In this document: positions 55,936 to 64,000 of the stretch, one piece after another
Position numbering within the stretch: position 1 is the first letter of the stretch
Layout: each line of letters starts with the position of its first letter
Position numbers and translations under genes: made by a program
NCBI RefSeq assembly: GCF_900116225.1
Contig: NZ_FOZZ01000002.1
Span: 1-64,000, forward strand
Reading direction: 5' to 3'
Source: Sphingobacterium wenxiniae
GTDB taxonomy: Bacteria; Bacteroidota; Bacteroidia; Sphingobacteriales; Sphingobacteriaceae
DNA length: 64,000 nt
The notes under the pieces: model-generated
The model's database searches: none
Seen by the model: only the letters and a program-made list of their open reading frames with translations
Told to the model about the DNA's origin: nothing

Positions 55936-56423
55936 CCATTCTCTGCCTCAAACACGGTATCAATCTTCCAACAAGATTTATCCTTAGAAGCTTTGACAGC
56001 GAGCTGGTCGCATCGCTCATTTAAAGGATGTCCCGCATGGCCTTTTACCCAGACCAGTTTAACCTGATGACGTTTATAGAGATTCATCAGTTTAATCCAT
56101 AAATCCTTGTTTTTCTTGCCTTGAAAACCTTTTTGTATCCAGCCATAGACCCATTTCTTATCGATGGCATCAATAACATATTTGGAGTCTGAATAGATAG
56201 TCACCATCTGATTGTCGTTTTTTAAAGCTTCCAGACCTACAATAACCGCAAGCAGTTCCATACGGTTGTTGGTCGTCTTACGAAAACCACCCGAAAATTC
56301 CTTTTCGATGAGTTTGCCTTGAAAAGCAGGATTCGAGCCTTGGTATATTGTTCGCAGAATGGTGCCGTAGCCTCCCGGACCGGGATTGCCACTTGAAGCA
56401 CCATCAGTATAGAGTTCTATCAT
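55932..56423 (-). CDS. rnhA: Ribonuclease HI
   Basis: A 163-residue enzyme cutting RNA in RNA-DNA hybrids. The catalytic DEDD set is visible: Asp7 in YTDGASSGNPGPGG, Glu56 in NNRMELLAV, Asp79 in IYSDSKYVID and Asp139 in NERCDQLAVKA. The basic protrusion WVYGWIQKGFQGKKNKDLW is present. It converges on the SIMPL gene and diverges from the fucosidase gene. Confidence 0.95.
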   Translation of the reverse strand: MIELYTDGASSGNPGPGGYGTILRTIYQGSNPAFQGKLIEKEFSGGFRKTTNNRMELLAVIVGLEALKNDNQMVTIYSDSKYVIDAIDKKWVYGWIQKGFQGKKNKDLWIKLMNLYKRHQVKLVWVKGHAGHPLNERCDQLAVKASKDKSCWKIDTVFEAENG

Positions 56424-56531
56424 TGCGCCAAAAATAAGGAATATCTTTATAGGTAGCCATATTTTTTATATCTTCAAAGTTTCAAATCTAATATCTCAAT
56501 ACGCAATACTCATATCTCAATACTAAATATA

Positions 56532-58376
56532 ATGCAATTCAAGAAAAAAATAGTTTGTGCGTTGCTGTTGCTGTCTGGAGGCGTTGGACATGTGTCTGCC
56601 CAGGAGAAAGCATCGGCAGTGGAACAAAAGAAAATGGAGTGGTTTGACGATGCTAAGCTAGGGATTTTTATCCACTGGGGCATTTACTCCGTACAAGGTA
56701 TTTCCGAATCATGGGCATTTTTCAATAATTATATAAGCCATGACAACTATATGAAGCAGTTGGATGGTTTCACCGCTTCTAACTATGATCCCAAAGAATG
56801 GGCACAGTTGATTAAGGAGGCCGGAGCAAAATATACCGTTATAACATCCAAACACCATGACGGTGTGTCGCTTTGGGATACCAAAGCCCCTGAAGCGATT
56901 ACGACATTAACCCATACACCGGCAAAAAAGGATGTATTGACACCTTTTGTAGAGGAAGTGAAAAAAGCAGGATTGCATACGGGTATTTATTTTTCGTTGC
57001 CCGATTGGAGCCATCCTTATTATGATGTAAATACCCGCACGCAAAAACGCTACGAGATGAAAGATGATGCCTCGCGTTGGGCAAAGTTTGTAGGGTACTA
57101 TCAGCAACAGCTTACCGAAATCTCTACGCAATTTAAACCAGATTTAATATGGTTTGATGGCGACTGGGAACATTCTGCCGAGGAATGGCAATCTCCGCAG
57201 ACGTTGGCACTCTTGCAGAAATATAACCCGAATATTATTATCAATTCAAGGTTGAACCATTACGGTGATTATGAGACTCCAGAACAGGGTGTGCCGGTTG
57301 TTAAGCCAGCAAGCCGGTATTGGGAACTTTGCTATACGATGAACGATTCATGGGGGTATCAGCCTTTTGATAAACATTACAAAACACCCAACATGATTGT
57401 GCGTACATTGGTCGATTGTATTTCCATGGGAGGTAATTTGTTGTTGGATATTGGCCCTAAGGCAGATGGCTCTATTCCTAAAGAACAGCTGCAAATATTG
57501 CAGGAGTTGAAGCGTTGGACTTCCAAACACGGTGAAGCTATCTACGGTACGCGTGCGGGTTTGGGGCAGAGTATGCTGCGTGATAAGTCAGCTTTCTCCA
57601 AAGATGGGAAGACCTTGTATGTCTACCTTGACCACGTGAAAGAGTCAGTAGTGCTTAATAGTTTGCAGACAAAGCCAACTAGGGTGCGGATTGTAGGAGC
57701 GGAAAAAGACCTTGATTTCAATTATTCTTCCGCCATTGCGAGATGCCGTGTGAATTTACCTGCCGAATTGTTTGATAAGACGGTGACAGTGTTGGCTTTT
57801 GATTTTGATGAAAAGCCTGTTTTTACAGAAATGGTAGAAGGAACATTCCCTTTGCAAGAGATAGTGAAATTTAAGAAAGACAAATCTGTTATCGGTATGC
57901 TGGTCGATAAAACGGATAAAGGCTATAATCTGCTTGCTGGCAAAATAACAGAAGATGGACGTGTTTTAGACCAACAAATTGAGCAAGCTTCCCCTGCTGT
58001 ACAAACTTGGATTAAGAAGCATGCAGAAGTATTGCATCAGGCGGAAGCCGGTATGCCGGAAGGTCATTATTCGGGATATTCAGCATTGTCTAAAGATAAA
58101 CAGACCTTGTATCTTTTTGTTGAAGGCAAACCAACTGGTCCAATCGCCTTAAAAGGACTTAAAAATACGATCGCACGTATTCGTATTGTAGGAGAGGGGT
58201 CGATGATTGGTCATCAGATATTTAATAAGCTGTATTGGTCAGCCATTCCGGGGATTGTTTATATTGATGTGCCGGCAGATCGATTAGATAAGGACTATAC
58301 AGTAATTGCGGTTCTGTTGGATAAGCCTATTGAACTTTATCGTGAGGAAGTAGGTGCTATTGAAAGTAATCTATAA
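56532..58376 (+). CDS. Exported alpha-L-fucosidase (GH29)
   Basis: A 614-residue protein with a signal peptide (KKKIVCALLLLSGGVGHVSA). The barrel starts at KLGIFIHWGIYSVQGISESW, continues through AKYTVITSKHHDGVSLWDTK and has the likely nucleophile in LIWFDGDWEHS. The C-terminal part (from about residue 340) holds an Ig/beta-sandwich repeat: the VEGTFPL-like segment appears twice with KTDKGYNLLAGKITEDGRVL-type sequence. It removes fucose from glycans in the periplasm. It is a single gene, without a SusCD pair nearby. Confidence 0.88.
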   Translation: MQFKKKIVCALLLLSGGVGHVSAQEKASAVEQKKMEWFDDAKLGIFIHWGIYSVQGISESWAFFNNYISHDNYMKQLDGFTASNYDPKEWAQLIKEAGAKYTVITSKHHDGVSLWDTKAPEAITTLTHTPAKKDVLTPFVEEVKKAGLHTGIYFSLPDWSHPYYDVNTRTQKRYEMKDDASRWAKFVGYYQQQLTEISTQFKPDLIWFDGDWEHSAEEWQSPQTLALLQKYNPNIIINSRLNHYGDYETPEQGVPVVKPASRYWELCYTMNDSWGYQPFDKHYKTPNMIVRTLVDCISMGGNLLLDIGPKADGSIPKEQLQILQELKRWTSKHGEAIYGTRAGLGQSMLRDKSAFSKDGKTLYVYLDHVKESVVLNSLQTKPTRVRIVGAEKDLDFNYSSAIARCRVNLPAELFDKTVTVLAFDFDEKPVFTEMVEGTFPLQEIVKFKKDKSVIGMLVDKTDKGYNLLAGKITEDGRVLDQQIEQASPAVQTWIKKHAEVLHQAEAGMPEGHYSGYSALSKDKQTLYLFVEGKPTGPIALKGLKNTIARIRIVGEGSMIGHQIFNKLYWSAIPGIVYIDVPADRLDKDYTVIAVLLDKPIELYREEVGAIESNL

Positions 58377-58418
58377 AAATAAAGCGGCGAGGATAACCCC
58401 TCGCCGCTTTATTTTTAT
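58373..58418. terminator. Bidirectional terminator between the fucosidase gene and lon
   Basis: ATAAAAATAAAGCGGCGAGG pairs fully with CCTCGCCGCTTTATTTTTAT across loop ATAACC: a 20-bp stem with A/T-rich ends. The fucosidase stop (58374-58376) lies in the left arm; the lon stop is 5 bp beyond the right arm. Confidence 0.9.
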
Positions 58419-58422
58419 AGCG

Positions 58423-60882
58423 TTAATCCACGCTATTCAAATCCTTCGGATTTTTTACTTTCTTGTCCAGTAAGGCCAGTTTAATGACATCGGACATCTG
58501 CGTAACATAATGGAACGTCAAATCCTTGATGTAATCTTCCTTGATTTCCAGAATATCTTTCTCATTGGCTTTGCAAAGGATGATTTCCTTGATGTTGGCA
58601 CGTTTAGCAGCTAAGATTTTCTCCTTGATACCACCTACTGGAAGTACTCGGCCACGCAGTGTGATTTCGCCGGTCATCGCCAATTTCTCTCTAACCTTGC
58701 GTTGGGTGAATAAAGAGGTCAAAGCGGTCAACATGGTGATACCTGCTGATGGCCCGTCCTTAGGTGTGGCGCCAGCCGGAACGTGAACATTCACATCCCA
58801 TTTATCAAAGACTTTATAATCGATACCAAATTCATCAGCATGTGAGCGTAGGTAAGCCATGGCAATCGCTGCAGATTCTTTCATCACGTCACCCAAATTA
58901 CCGGTCAAGCTTAATTTTCCCTTGCCCGGGCTTAGGCTCGATTCGATGAAGAGAATGTCGCCTCCAACCGAAGTCCAGGCCAAGCCTGTAACCACGCCCG
59001 CAACTTCGTTGTCTTCGTACAGTTCTTTGTCGAAAATAGGTGCACCCAATATTTCTGTAACCAATGGGGCATCTACTTTTGGATTATAGGCTTTCTCCAT
59101 GACTATGCGGGTAGCAACCCCTCTGACAATGGAACCTATTTTTTTCTCCAACCCACGCACACCGGATTCGCGGGTGTATTCTTCGATAATTTTCTCGATA
59201 ATCTTATTGCTCAGCGAAACATCTTTCTTTGTCAGCCCGTGGGTCTCCAATTGTTTGGGAAGAAGGTGTTTCTTTGCAATTTCTATTTTTTCTTCGATGG
59301 TGTAACCATTTACTTCGATAATCTCCATACGATCCAACAAAGCTGGCTGTATGCTATTCAGCGAGTTTGCCGTAGCAATAAACATAACCTTGGAAAGATC
59401 GTACTCCATTTCTACATAATGGTCATAGAAATTCGTGTTTTGTTCCGGATCAAGTACCTCTAGTAAAGCGGATGAAGGATCTCCCTTGAAATCGGAAGCA
59501 ATTTTGTCGATTTCGTCCAATACGAATACCGGATTGGAGGTTTCAGCTTTTTTCAACGACTGGATAATACGTCCGGGCATAGCACCGATATATGTTTTGC
59601 GATGTCCACGAATTTCTGCTTCATCACGCACGCCACCAAGTGCCATACGGGTGTATTTTCGACCCAATGCCCGCGCTATGGATTTTCCCAAAGAAGTTTT
59701 ACCAACTCCCGGAGGGCCTACCAGACACAGAATAGGTGCTTTCATGTCATTTTTCAGCTTTAGCACGGCAAGGTATTCGATGATACGTTTCTTTACCTTT
59801 TCCAAACCATAATGGTCTTTGTCTAGCACACGAACAGCACGGTTCAGATCGAAATTATCTTTTGAGTATTCACCCCAAGGTAAGTCCAATAACAATTCGA
59901 GATAGTTCAATTGCACCGAATAATCCGCCGCCGCAGGATTGATGCGGCCTAATTTCTCAAGTTCCTTATCGAAGTGTTTCTGTACTTCTTTTGCCCATTT
60001 TTTTGACCTTGAGCGTTTGTGAAGCTCTTCCATTTCCAGATCAGGCGTATTCCCGCCTAATTCCTCTTGAATGGTTTTTAGCTGTTGATTTAGAAAATAG
60101 TCCCGCTGTTGCTTGTCCAGATCGATACGAACTTTGTTTTGGATCTGGTTTTTGAGCTCCAACATCTGTATTTCCGTCGTTAGGTGCTCCAAAAGCATTT
60201 TCGCCCGTTTCACAAAATCTTTGGTTTCCAAAAGAGCTTGCTTTTGTTCCATCTCTAAAGAGAGGTTGGAAGAGATAAAGTTAACCAAGAAGGTTGGGCT
60301 TTCAATATTCTTGATCGCTAATCCGGCTTCGCTTGGTAAGTTGGGCGAGAGCTGAATAATCTGTAGCGCAAGTTCTTTGATTGAGGAAATCAAAGCCTTG
60401 AATTCCTTACTGTTCACTTTTGGCTTGTCTTCTGGCACGCGTTCAACCCGTGCCTTTAGGTAAGGCTCTGAACTGACAAGCTCACTTAGCTTAAAGCGTT
60501 GTTTACCTTGGATAATAACGGTGGTGTTCCCATCGGGCATTTGCAATATCTTGATGATATTGGCTACTGTGCCTATTTTGTGGAGCTGCTCTATTGTAGG
60601 TTCTTCGATGCTCATGTCCTTTTGGGAAACCACACCTATCGTGCGGTCACCTTTATAAGCTTCTTTGACCAGTTTTATCGATTTGTCACGCCCTACGGTA
60701 ATAGGAATGACCACTCCCGGAAAAAGAACCGTATTGCGTAAAGGCAAAATAGGTAATATTTCAGGTATATCAGCCTTGCTCATCTCTTCTTCGTCCTGAG
60801 AACTCATCAGTGGGAAAAATTCGGTGTCTTCGTTTATGACAGATATTACTTGGTTGATATCAAACATGTCGTTTTTGTTCAT
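58423..60882 (-). CDS. lon: ATP-dependent protease Lon
   Basis: An 819-residue protein: LAN substrate-binding domain (LPILPLRNTVLFPGVVIPIT), a coiled coil, an AAA+ module with Walker A LVGPPGVGKTSLGKS and Walker B FVLDEIDKI, then the protease domain with Ser712 in KDGPSAGITM and the partner Lys in GGIKEKILAAKRA. It degrades misfolded and regulatory proteins in the cytoplasm. It is a single gene with a 288-bp upstream region before the TPR gene. Confidence 0.96.
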   Translation of the reverse strand: MNKNDMFDINQVISVINEDTEFFPLMSSQDEEEMSKADIPEILPILPLRNTVLFPGVVIPITVGRDKSIKLVKEAYKGDRTIGVVSQKDMSIEEPTIEQLHKIGTVANIIKILQMPDGNTTVIIQGKQRFKLSELVSSEPYLKARVERVPEDKPKVNSKEFKALISSIKELALQIIQLSPNLPSEAGLAIKNIESPTFLVNFISSNLSLEMEQKQALLETKDFVKRAKMLLEHLTTEIQMLELKNQIQNKVRIDLDKQQRDYFLNQQLKTIQEELGGNTPDLEMEELHKRSRSKKWAKEVQKHFDKELEKLGRINPAAADYSVQLNYLELLLDLPWGEYSKDNFDLNRAVRVLDKDHYGLEKVKKRIIEYLAVLKLKNDMKAPILCLVGPPGVGKTSLGKSIARALGRKYTRMALGGVRDEAEIRGHRKTYIGAMPGRIIQSLKKAETSNPVFVLDEIDKIASDFKGDPSSALLEVLDPEQNTNFYDHYVEMEYDLSKVMFIATANSLNSIQPALLDRMEIIEVNGYTIEEKIEIAKKHLLPKQLETHGLTKKDVSLSNKIIEKIIEEYTRESGVRGLEKKIGSIVRGVATRIVMEKAYNPKVDAPLVTEILGAPIFDKELYEDNEVAGVVTGLAWTSVGGDILFIESSLSPGKGKLSLTGNLGDVMKESAAIAMAYLRSHADEFGIDYKVFDKWDVNVHVPAGATPKDGPSAGITMLTALTSLFTQRKVREKLAMTGEITLRGRVLPVGGIKEKILAAKRANIKEIILCKANEKDILEIKEDYIKDLTFHYVTQMSDVIKLALLDKKVKNPKDLNSVD

Positions 60883-61170
60883 ATATATGTGTTTAAACCC
60901 GACAAGTTGTCAGATTTATGCTGTTTTATTTTAAATAAAGAATATCTACCCAATAATTGCAAGAGAAATGCCAACTTTAAATTTTGGTATCATTTATGTT
61001 AAGAAAAGAGTGTCTCCTGTTAAATCGGCAGTTTCAAAGTTAAGTATTAGCAGGGTAAGAACAAAAAATGTGGAAATGTTTATAACTTCGTGTTGGAAGC
61101 TTAAACTATTTAGTGGAATTTTATATCTAATAGAAGTAAAAGGTTAAAAAAGTATAGAAAAAGAGAACAT

Positions 61171-61833
61171 ATGAAACGTAGATTTTTGAGTAATCAGTGG
61201 AAAACAATTAAGTTAGGGATGGCTTCAGTAGCGTTGGCACTATTGACTTTGTCGGTACAAGCGCAAGAGCAGCATAGCAACGCAAATGTTCGTTTAGGAC
61301 AGAAAGCGTTATTGGACGGAGATTTTAAAGGCGCTGCGGCTCATCTGCAAAAAGCTCTTCCTGCGGAAGCAAACGATCCGGATGTACAATATTTATTGGG
61401 ATATTCTCAATTCCAGAGTGGAGATTTCGCAAAATCTATTGAAACGTTCAAAAAGGTATTGGCTTTAGAAGCAAAACATGGTTCTGCACTTTATTATAAA
61501 GCGAAAGCAAGTAATAATATCGCTGTAAGTGATAGTAAATTGAACAATAACGCGAAAGAACAATTATTGAAAACAGCCATTGAAGATTATAGTAAAGCTA
61601 TCGCTATCAATGCCAACGATGCAAAATTGTATCAAAACCGTGCGATTGCGTACCGTGATTTAGGTATCTTAACCGGAACTACCGGTGCTGCTAATTACGA
61701 TAAAGCTAAGGCTACTGATGCATACAACAAGGCGGTAACTGATTACGAAAAAGTGCTGTCTTACGATGCTTCCCGCAAAGACATCCAGACAGAAGTGAAA
61801 AAAGCGAAAGTCTATAGGGATAATTTAAAGTAG
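61171..61833 (+). CDS. Exported TPR-repeat protein
   Basis: A 220-residue protein with a signal peptide (MASVALALLTLSVQAQEQ) and TPR motifs: ANVRLGQKALLDGDFKGAAA, NDPDVQYLLGYSQFQSGDFA, and later DYSKAIAINANDAKLYQNRA. It probably acts as a periplasmic or outer-membrane scaffold, as such proteins do in the Bam or gliding/secretion systems; no partner is evident. The ATG follows a purine-rich leader. Intact terminator downstream. Confidence 0.8.
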   Translation: MKRRFLSNQWKTIKLGMASVALALLTLSVQAQEQHSNANVRLGQKALLDGDFKGAAAHLQKALPAEANDPDVQYLLGYSQFQSGDFAKSIETFKKVLALEAKHGSALYYKAKASNNIAVSDSKLNNNAKEQLLKTAIEDYSKAIAINANDAKLYQNRAIAYRDLGILTGTTGAANYDKAKATDAYNKAVTDYEKVLSYDASRKDIQTEVKKAKVYRDNLK

Positions 61834-61864
61834 GCTACTTAAATCCGGCTGATTTAACATACAG

Positions 61865-61894
61865 AAGAGACGTAAGGAATTACGTCTCTTTTTT
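61865..61894 (+). terminator. Terminator of the TPR-protein gene
   Basis: AGAGACGTAA, GGAA, TTACGTCTCT makes a 10-bp perfect stem with a 4-base loop, followed by eight T residues. It starts 31 bp after the stop. Confidence 0.9.
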
Positions 61895-62007
61895 TTGTGC
61901 TAATTAAGATAATTGTATTGTCTTAGAAAATACCGTACGCTAATCTTATAACCGAACGAAAATAGTAGCTTTGTACAACTTGTCTTAACTATTAGTTATT
62001 GCTGTCG

Positions 62008-63435
62008 ATGAAATATTGGTTGCGTGGAGTGTGTATTTTATGCTTATTACTGTACATGGGAGGATTTGCCGAGGCCCAAAGTCAGATCTTTTCGGTTGAT
62101 CAGCTTCGAGAACTATCTTTTGAGCCTATAGATGGAAGCGATGGGCTGGAGATGGCCATTGACCGTTTAGGTAATAAATGGGTCCGTGGATATATTCCCT
62201 TGAGTTTATTGGGGAAATCGATTGTGTTCCAAATTCCTTCTGCGCGTATTCATCATTATAAATTATTTATATTTCAAGAAGGGAGGTTACAGCAGTTACT
62301 TCCCAATACATTTGAAAGTGGAGATTATTTTAAAGCCCGGTTTCCACAGTACAGATTTACAGCACAAGATTCTATTTATTATATTCAACTGCAACATAAC
62401 CTGCCGGGGATTTTACAAGTGTCATTATATGAGCGACATGCTTTTTCTTCTGTAGAATCATCACAGTTGCTTCGGATAGGGTTATATTATGGATTGGCTT
62501 TGATGTCTGTTGTATTTAATGTGGTATTCTATGTTATATTCCGTGATAAACGCTTTATCACCTATTGTGTGCTGTTATTTACAACTTTTCTTTCTTTTTT
62601 CTATGAAGATGGTATGCTATATTATCTTACGGATGGCCGTTGGACAATGGATTACCTTATTATTTGGAATATTAGTATAACAGCCATCGTGTCACTTATG
62701 TTTACCTATTATTTCTTAGGATTGGAAAGGGTGTTACGATCCTATATAAAATGGTATATACTGGCTTCTGTTGTCCTGCTATCAGGAGCGTTGGTGTATA
62801 CGCTGACGGATTACAACTGGGTTTATCATTGGGTATCTATATTGTGTTTTTGTTTTGCCCTTGTAGCACTCTATTTGGCTATACGGCGTTTTCGTAAAGA
62901 TATATATGCACGTTTTTTAGTGCTGTCATTTAGCTTTGTGGTGCTGACGGCTATTTGTTATGTCATGTATACTTATGTGAGCTCTTCCTCCTTTGCTTCT
63001 TTTGATATTGGTGTATTCCGGACGGTGAGTGCCATCGAAATCATTGCTATCAGTTTTGCTATTATCTTTAAAGTGAAAAATTTACAGGAAGAGAACGAGC
63101 GATATCGAATGGAGTTGGATACTTACCTTCGCCGACTAGCCTATCAGTCTAATGGCTTGAAAGACGATGCAAATGAACACGATATCATGATGCTCGGTTC
63201 TCCTGTTCAGCGCACAAAAGAACAAATTGGAGCATCGCTACGGAAACAGTATGAGCTTACGGAACGAGAAATAGACGTATTACACGCCATCTGGGATGGT
63301 TTGACCAACAAGGAGATTGCTGAAAAACTTTTCATTACACTTAGTACAACGAAATATCACGTAAGCAACTTATACTTAAAACTGGATGTCAAAAACCGTA
63401 ATCAGGTACAGGTACTGCGGGATTCATTGAAATAA
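62008..63435 (+). CDS. 7TM-DISM sensor with a LuxR-type DNA-binding domain
   Basis: A 475-residue membrane-bound regulator. After the signal segment (ILCLLLYMGGFAEAQ) comes an extracellular 7TMR-DISM2-like domain (residues about 30-150), then seven helices starting at LLRIGLYYGLALMSVVFNVV, a coiled coil (KVKNLQEENERYRMELDTYL) and a LuxR helix-turn-helix (LTEREIDVLHAIWDGLTNKE and IAEKLFITLSTTKYHV). It couples an outer ligand directly to transcription. The ATG at 62008 is preferred to a TTG three codons upstream. Confidence 0.82.
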   Translation: MKYWLRGVCILCLLLYMGGFAEAQSQIFSVDQLRELSFEPIDGSDGLEMAIDRLGNKWVRGYIPLSLLGKSIVFQIPSARIHHYKLFIFQEGRLQQLLPNTFESGDYFKARFPQYRFTAQDSIYYIQLQHNLPGILQVSLYERHAFSSVESSQLLRIGLYYGLALMSVVFNVVFYVIFRDKRFITYCVLLFTTFLSFFYEDGMLYYLTDGRWTMDYLIIWNISITAIVSLMFTYYFLGLERVLRSYIKWYILASVVLLSGALVYTLTDYNWVYHWVSILCFCFALVALYLAIRRFRKDIYARFLVLSFSFVVLTAICYVMYTYVSSSSFASFDIGVFRTVSAIEIIAISFAIIFKVKNLQEENERYRMELDTYLRRLAYQSNGLKDDANEHDIMMLGSPVQRTKEQIGASLRKQYELTEREIDVLHAIWDGLTNKEIAEKLFITLSTTKYHVSNLYLKLDVKNRNQVQVLRDSLK

Positions 63436-63439
63436 TGAA

Positions 63440-63478
63440 ACGAGAGTCTCTAAAAGCTTATCTTTTTAGACACTCTCA
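63440..63478. terminator. Imperfect hairpin between the LuxR-type gene and phnA
   Basis: GAGAGTCTCTAAAAG pairs with CTTTTTAGACACTCTC with one unpaired position, with a short loop (CTTAT). It separates the converging transcripts. Confidence 0.55.
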
Positions 63479-63483
63479 TCTGG

Positions 63484-64000
63484 TTAGCCTTTACGCAGAT
63501 ATTTTGTCAGGATAACAATGGTTTGTCCTTCTACCTTTCCTTCAATCTGCTCTGTATTATCGGGTACCAAACGTATATTTTTCACCACCGTGCCCAGTTT
63601 AGCTGACAAGGTTGAGCCTTTTACATCCAATGTTTTTATTAAAACCACGGTATCGCCATCATATAACCTTGTTCCGTTGCTGTCTTGATGAAATTCTACG
63701 GTTCCATCCTGCTCATGATCGCCTGTTTTCTTCGCCCATTCTAAGGTTTCATCATCTAGATAAAGAATATCCAAACTATCGGATGCCCAAGCCTCATTGC
63801 GCAAACGGCTTAACATGCGCCAAGCGACTACCTGTACAGCAGGATGTTCAGACCACATGGTGTCAGAAAGTACTTTCCAATGATCAGCATTTAACTGCTC
63901 ACGTTTTTCTAACTGATCTAAGCAGGTTTTACAGACCAAAACGGCGTTATCCGCATTTACCTGATCAGTTGGTGGTACAGCATAAACAGCTAATTCTCCG
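63484..64000 (-). CDS. PhnA-domain protein, N terminus outside the window
   Basis: The frame stays open to the right edge: GELAVYAVPPTDQVNADNAV then LVCKTCLDQLEKREQLNADH and the C-terminal PhnA domain (GDTVVLIKTLDVKGSTLSAK, RLVPDNTEQIEGKVEGQTIV and LKTKYLRKG-like end). Complete proteins are about 190 residues and begin with an additional zinc-like Cys pair, which is just outside. PhnA is of unclear role; the name comes from an E. coli phosphonate operon but does not prove that function. It is the last gene in the window. Confidence 0.85.
   Translation of the reverse strand, partial: GELAVYAVPPTDQVNADNAVLVCKTCLDQLEKREQLNADHWKVLSDTMWSEHPAVQVVAWRMLSRLRNEAWASDSLDILYLDDETLEWAKKTGDHEQDGTVEFHQDSNGTRLYDGDTVVLIKTLDVKGSTLSAKLGTVVKNIRLVPDNTEQIEGKVEGQTIVILTKYLRKG

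Overview
The window comes from a Bacteroidota chromosome, most likely Sphingobacteriaceae (Sphingobacterium or a close relative). This rests on gene content (glutamine synthetase III, RteC, a TolC-fused RND pump, an IntDOT-type integrase, S9 peptidases, GH29 fucosidase) and on promoters of the Bacteroidota TTG / TAnnTTTG type. Nothing was searched against a database; family names come from motif and sequence recognition.

Region 1 (1 to about 22.4 kb) is a patchwork of accessory DNA. A partial IS256-family element enters from the left edge and cuts a cupin gene. Next to it is a nitroreductase gene broken by one amber codon, facing an HxlR / Crp / Old Yellow Enzyme / YdcZ cluster. Remnants of a CTnDOT-like conjugative element follow: a truncated rteC whose tail runs antisense through an HxlR-gene scrap, and the 3' end of a MobC/TraG coupling-protein gene. 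Between them lies a metal-resistance operon: a small exported protein, a CzcA-CzcC fusion, CzcB, a PAP2 phosphatase, cytochrome b and a P-type ATPase. Then come Dps, an SDR, an AEC transporter, a FUSC protein, an AraC regulator, an IS3-family element whose orfB also carries an amber codon, and a tyrosine integrase.

Region 2 (22.6 to 32.5 kb) returns to ordinary chromosome: APC permease, an exported methyltransferase, pentapeptide protein, nucleosidase, GNAT and Nudix genes. A leftward sulfur operon follows (TsdA-like cytochrome, DsrE-like protein, ModA-like binding protein, LysR regulator), then tRNA-Arg(ACG), adk and obgE.

Region 3 (32.5 to 39.3 kb) has rimK, a rimB-like protease gene and purM on the minus strand. 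Facing right is a second sulfur locus: TauE/SafE exporter, two YeeE/YedE half-transporters, a cysteine-rich Crp/Fnr regulator, and a persulfide dioxygenase with two rhodanese domains. Three promoters in this locus carry the same 14-bp near-palindrome exactly 22 bp upstream of the -7 box. This looks like a local sulfur regulon run by the embedded Crp/Fnr protein and is the most notable signal in the window.

Region 4 (39.5 to 64 kb) is housekeeping DNA: a cold-shock-domain protein, a TPP-riboswitch-controlled thiamine operon (thiS-thiC-thiE2-thiD-thiE-thiG-thiH-thiF), cspA, a DEAD-box helicase, a desaturase, glutamine synthetase III, an S9 peptidase, a SIMPL protein, rnhA, alpha-L-fucosidase, lon, a TPR protein, a 7TM-LuxR regulator and a partial PhnA. 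Strong hairpin terminators separate most of these units, several with gene stop codons inside their arms.
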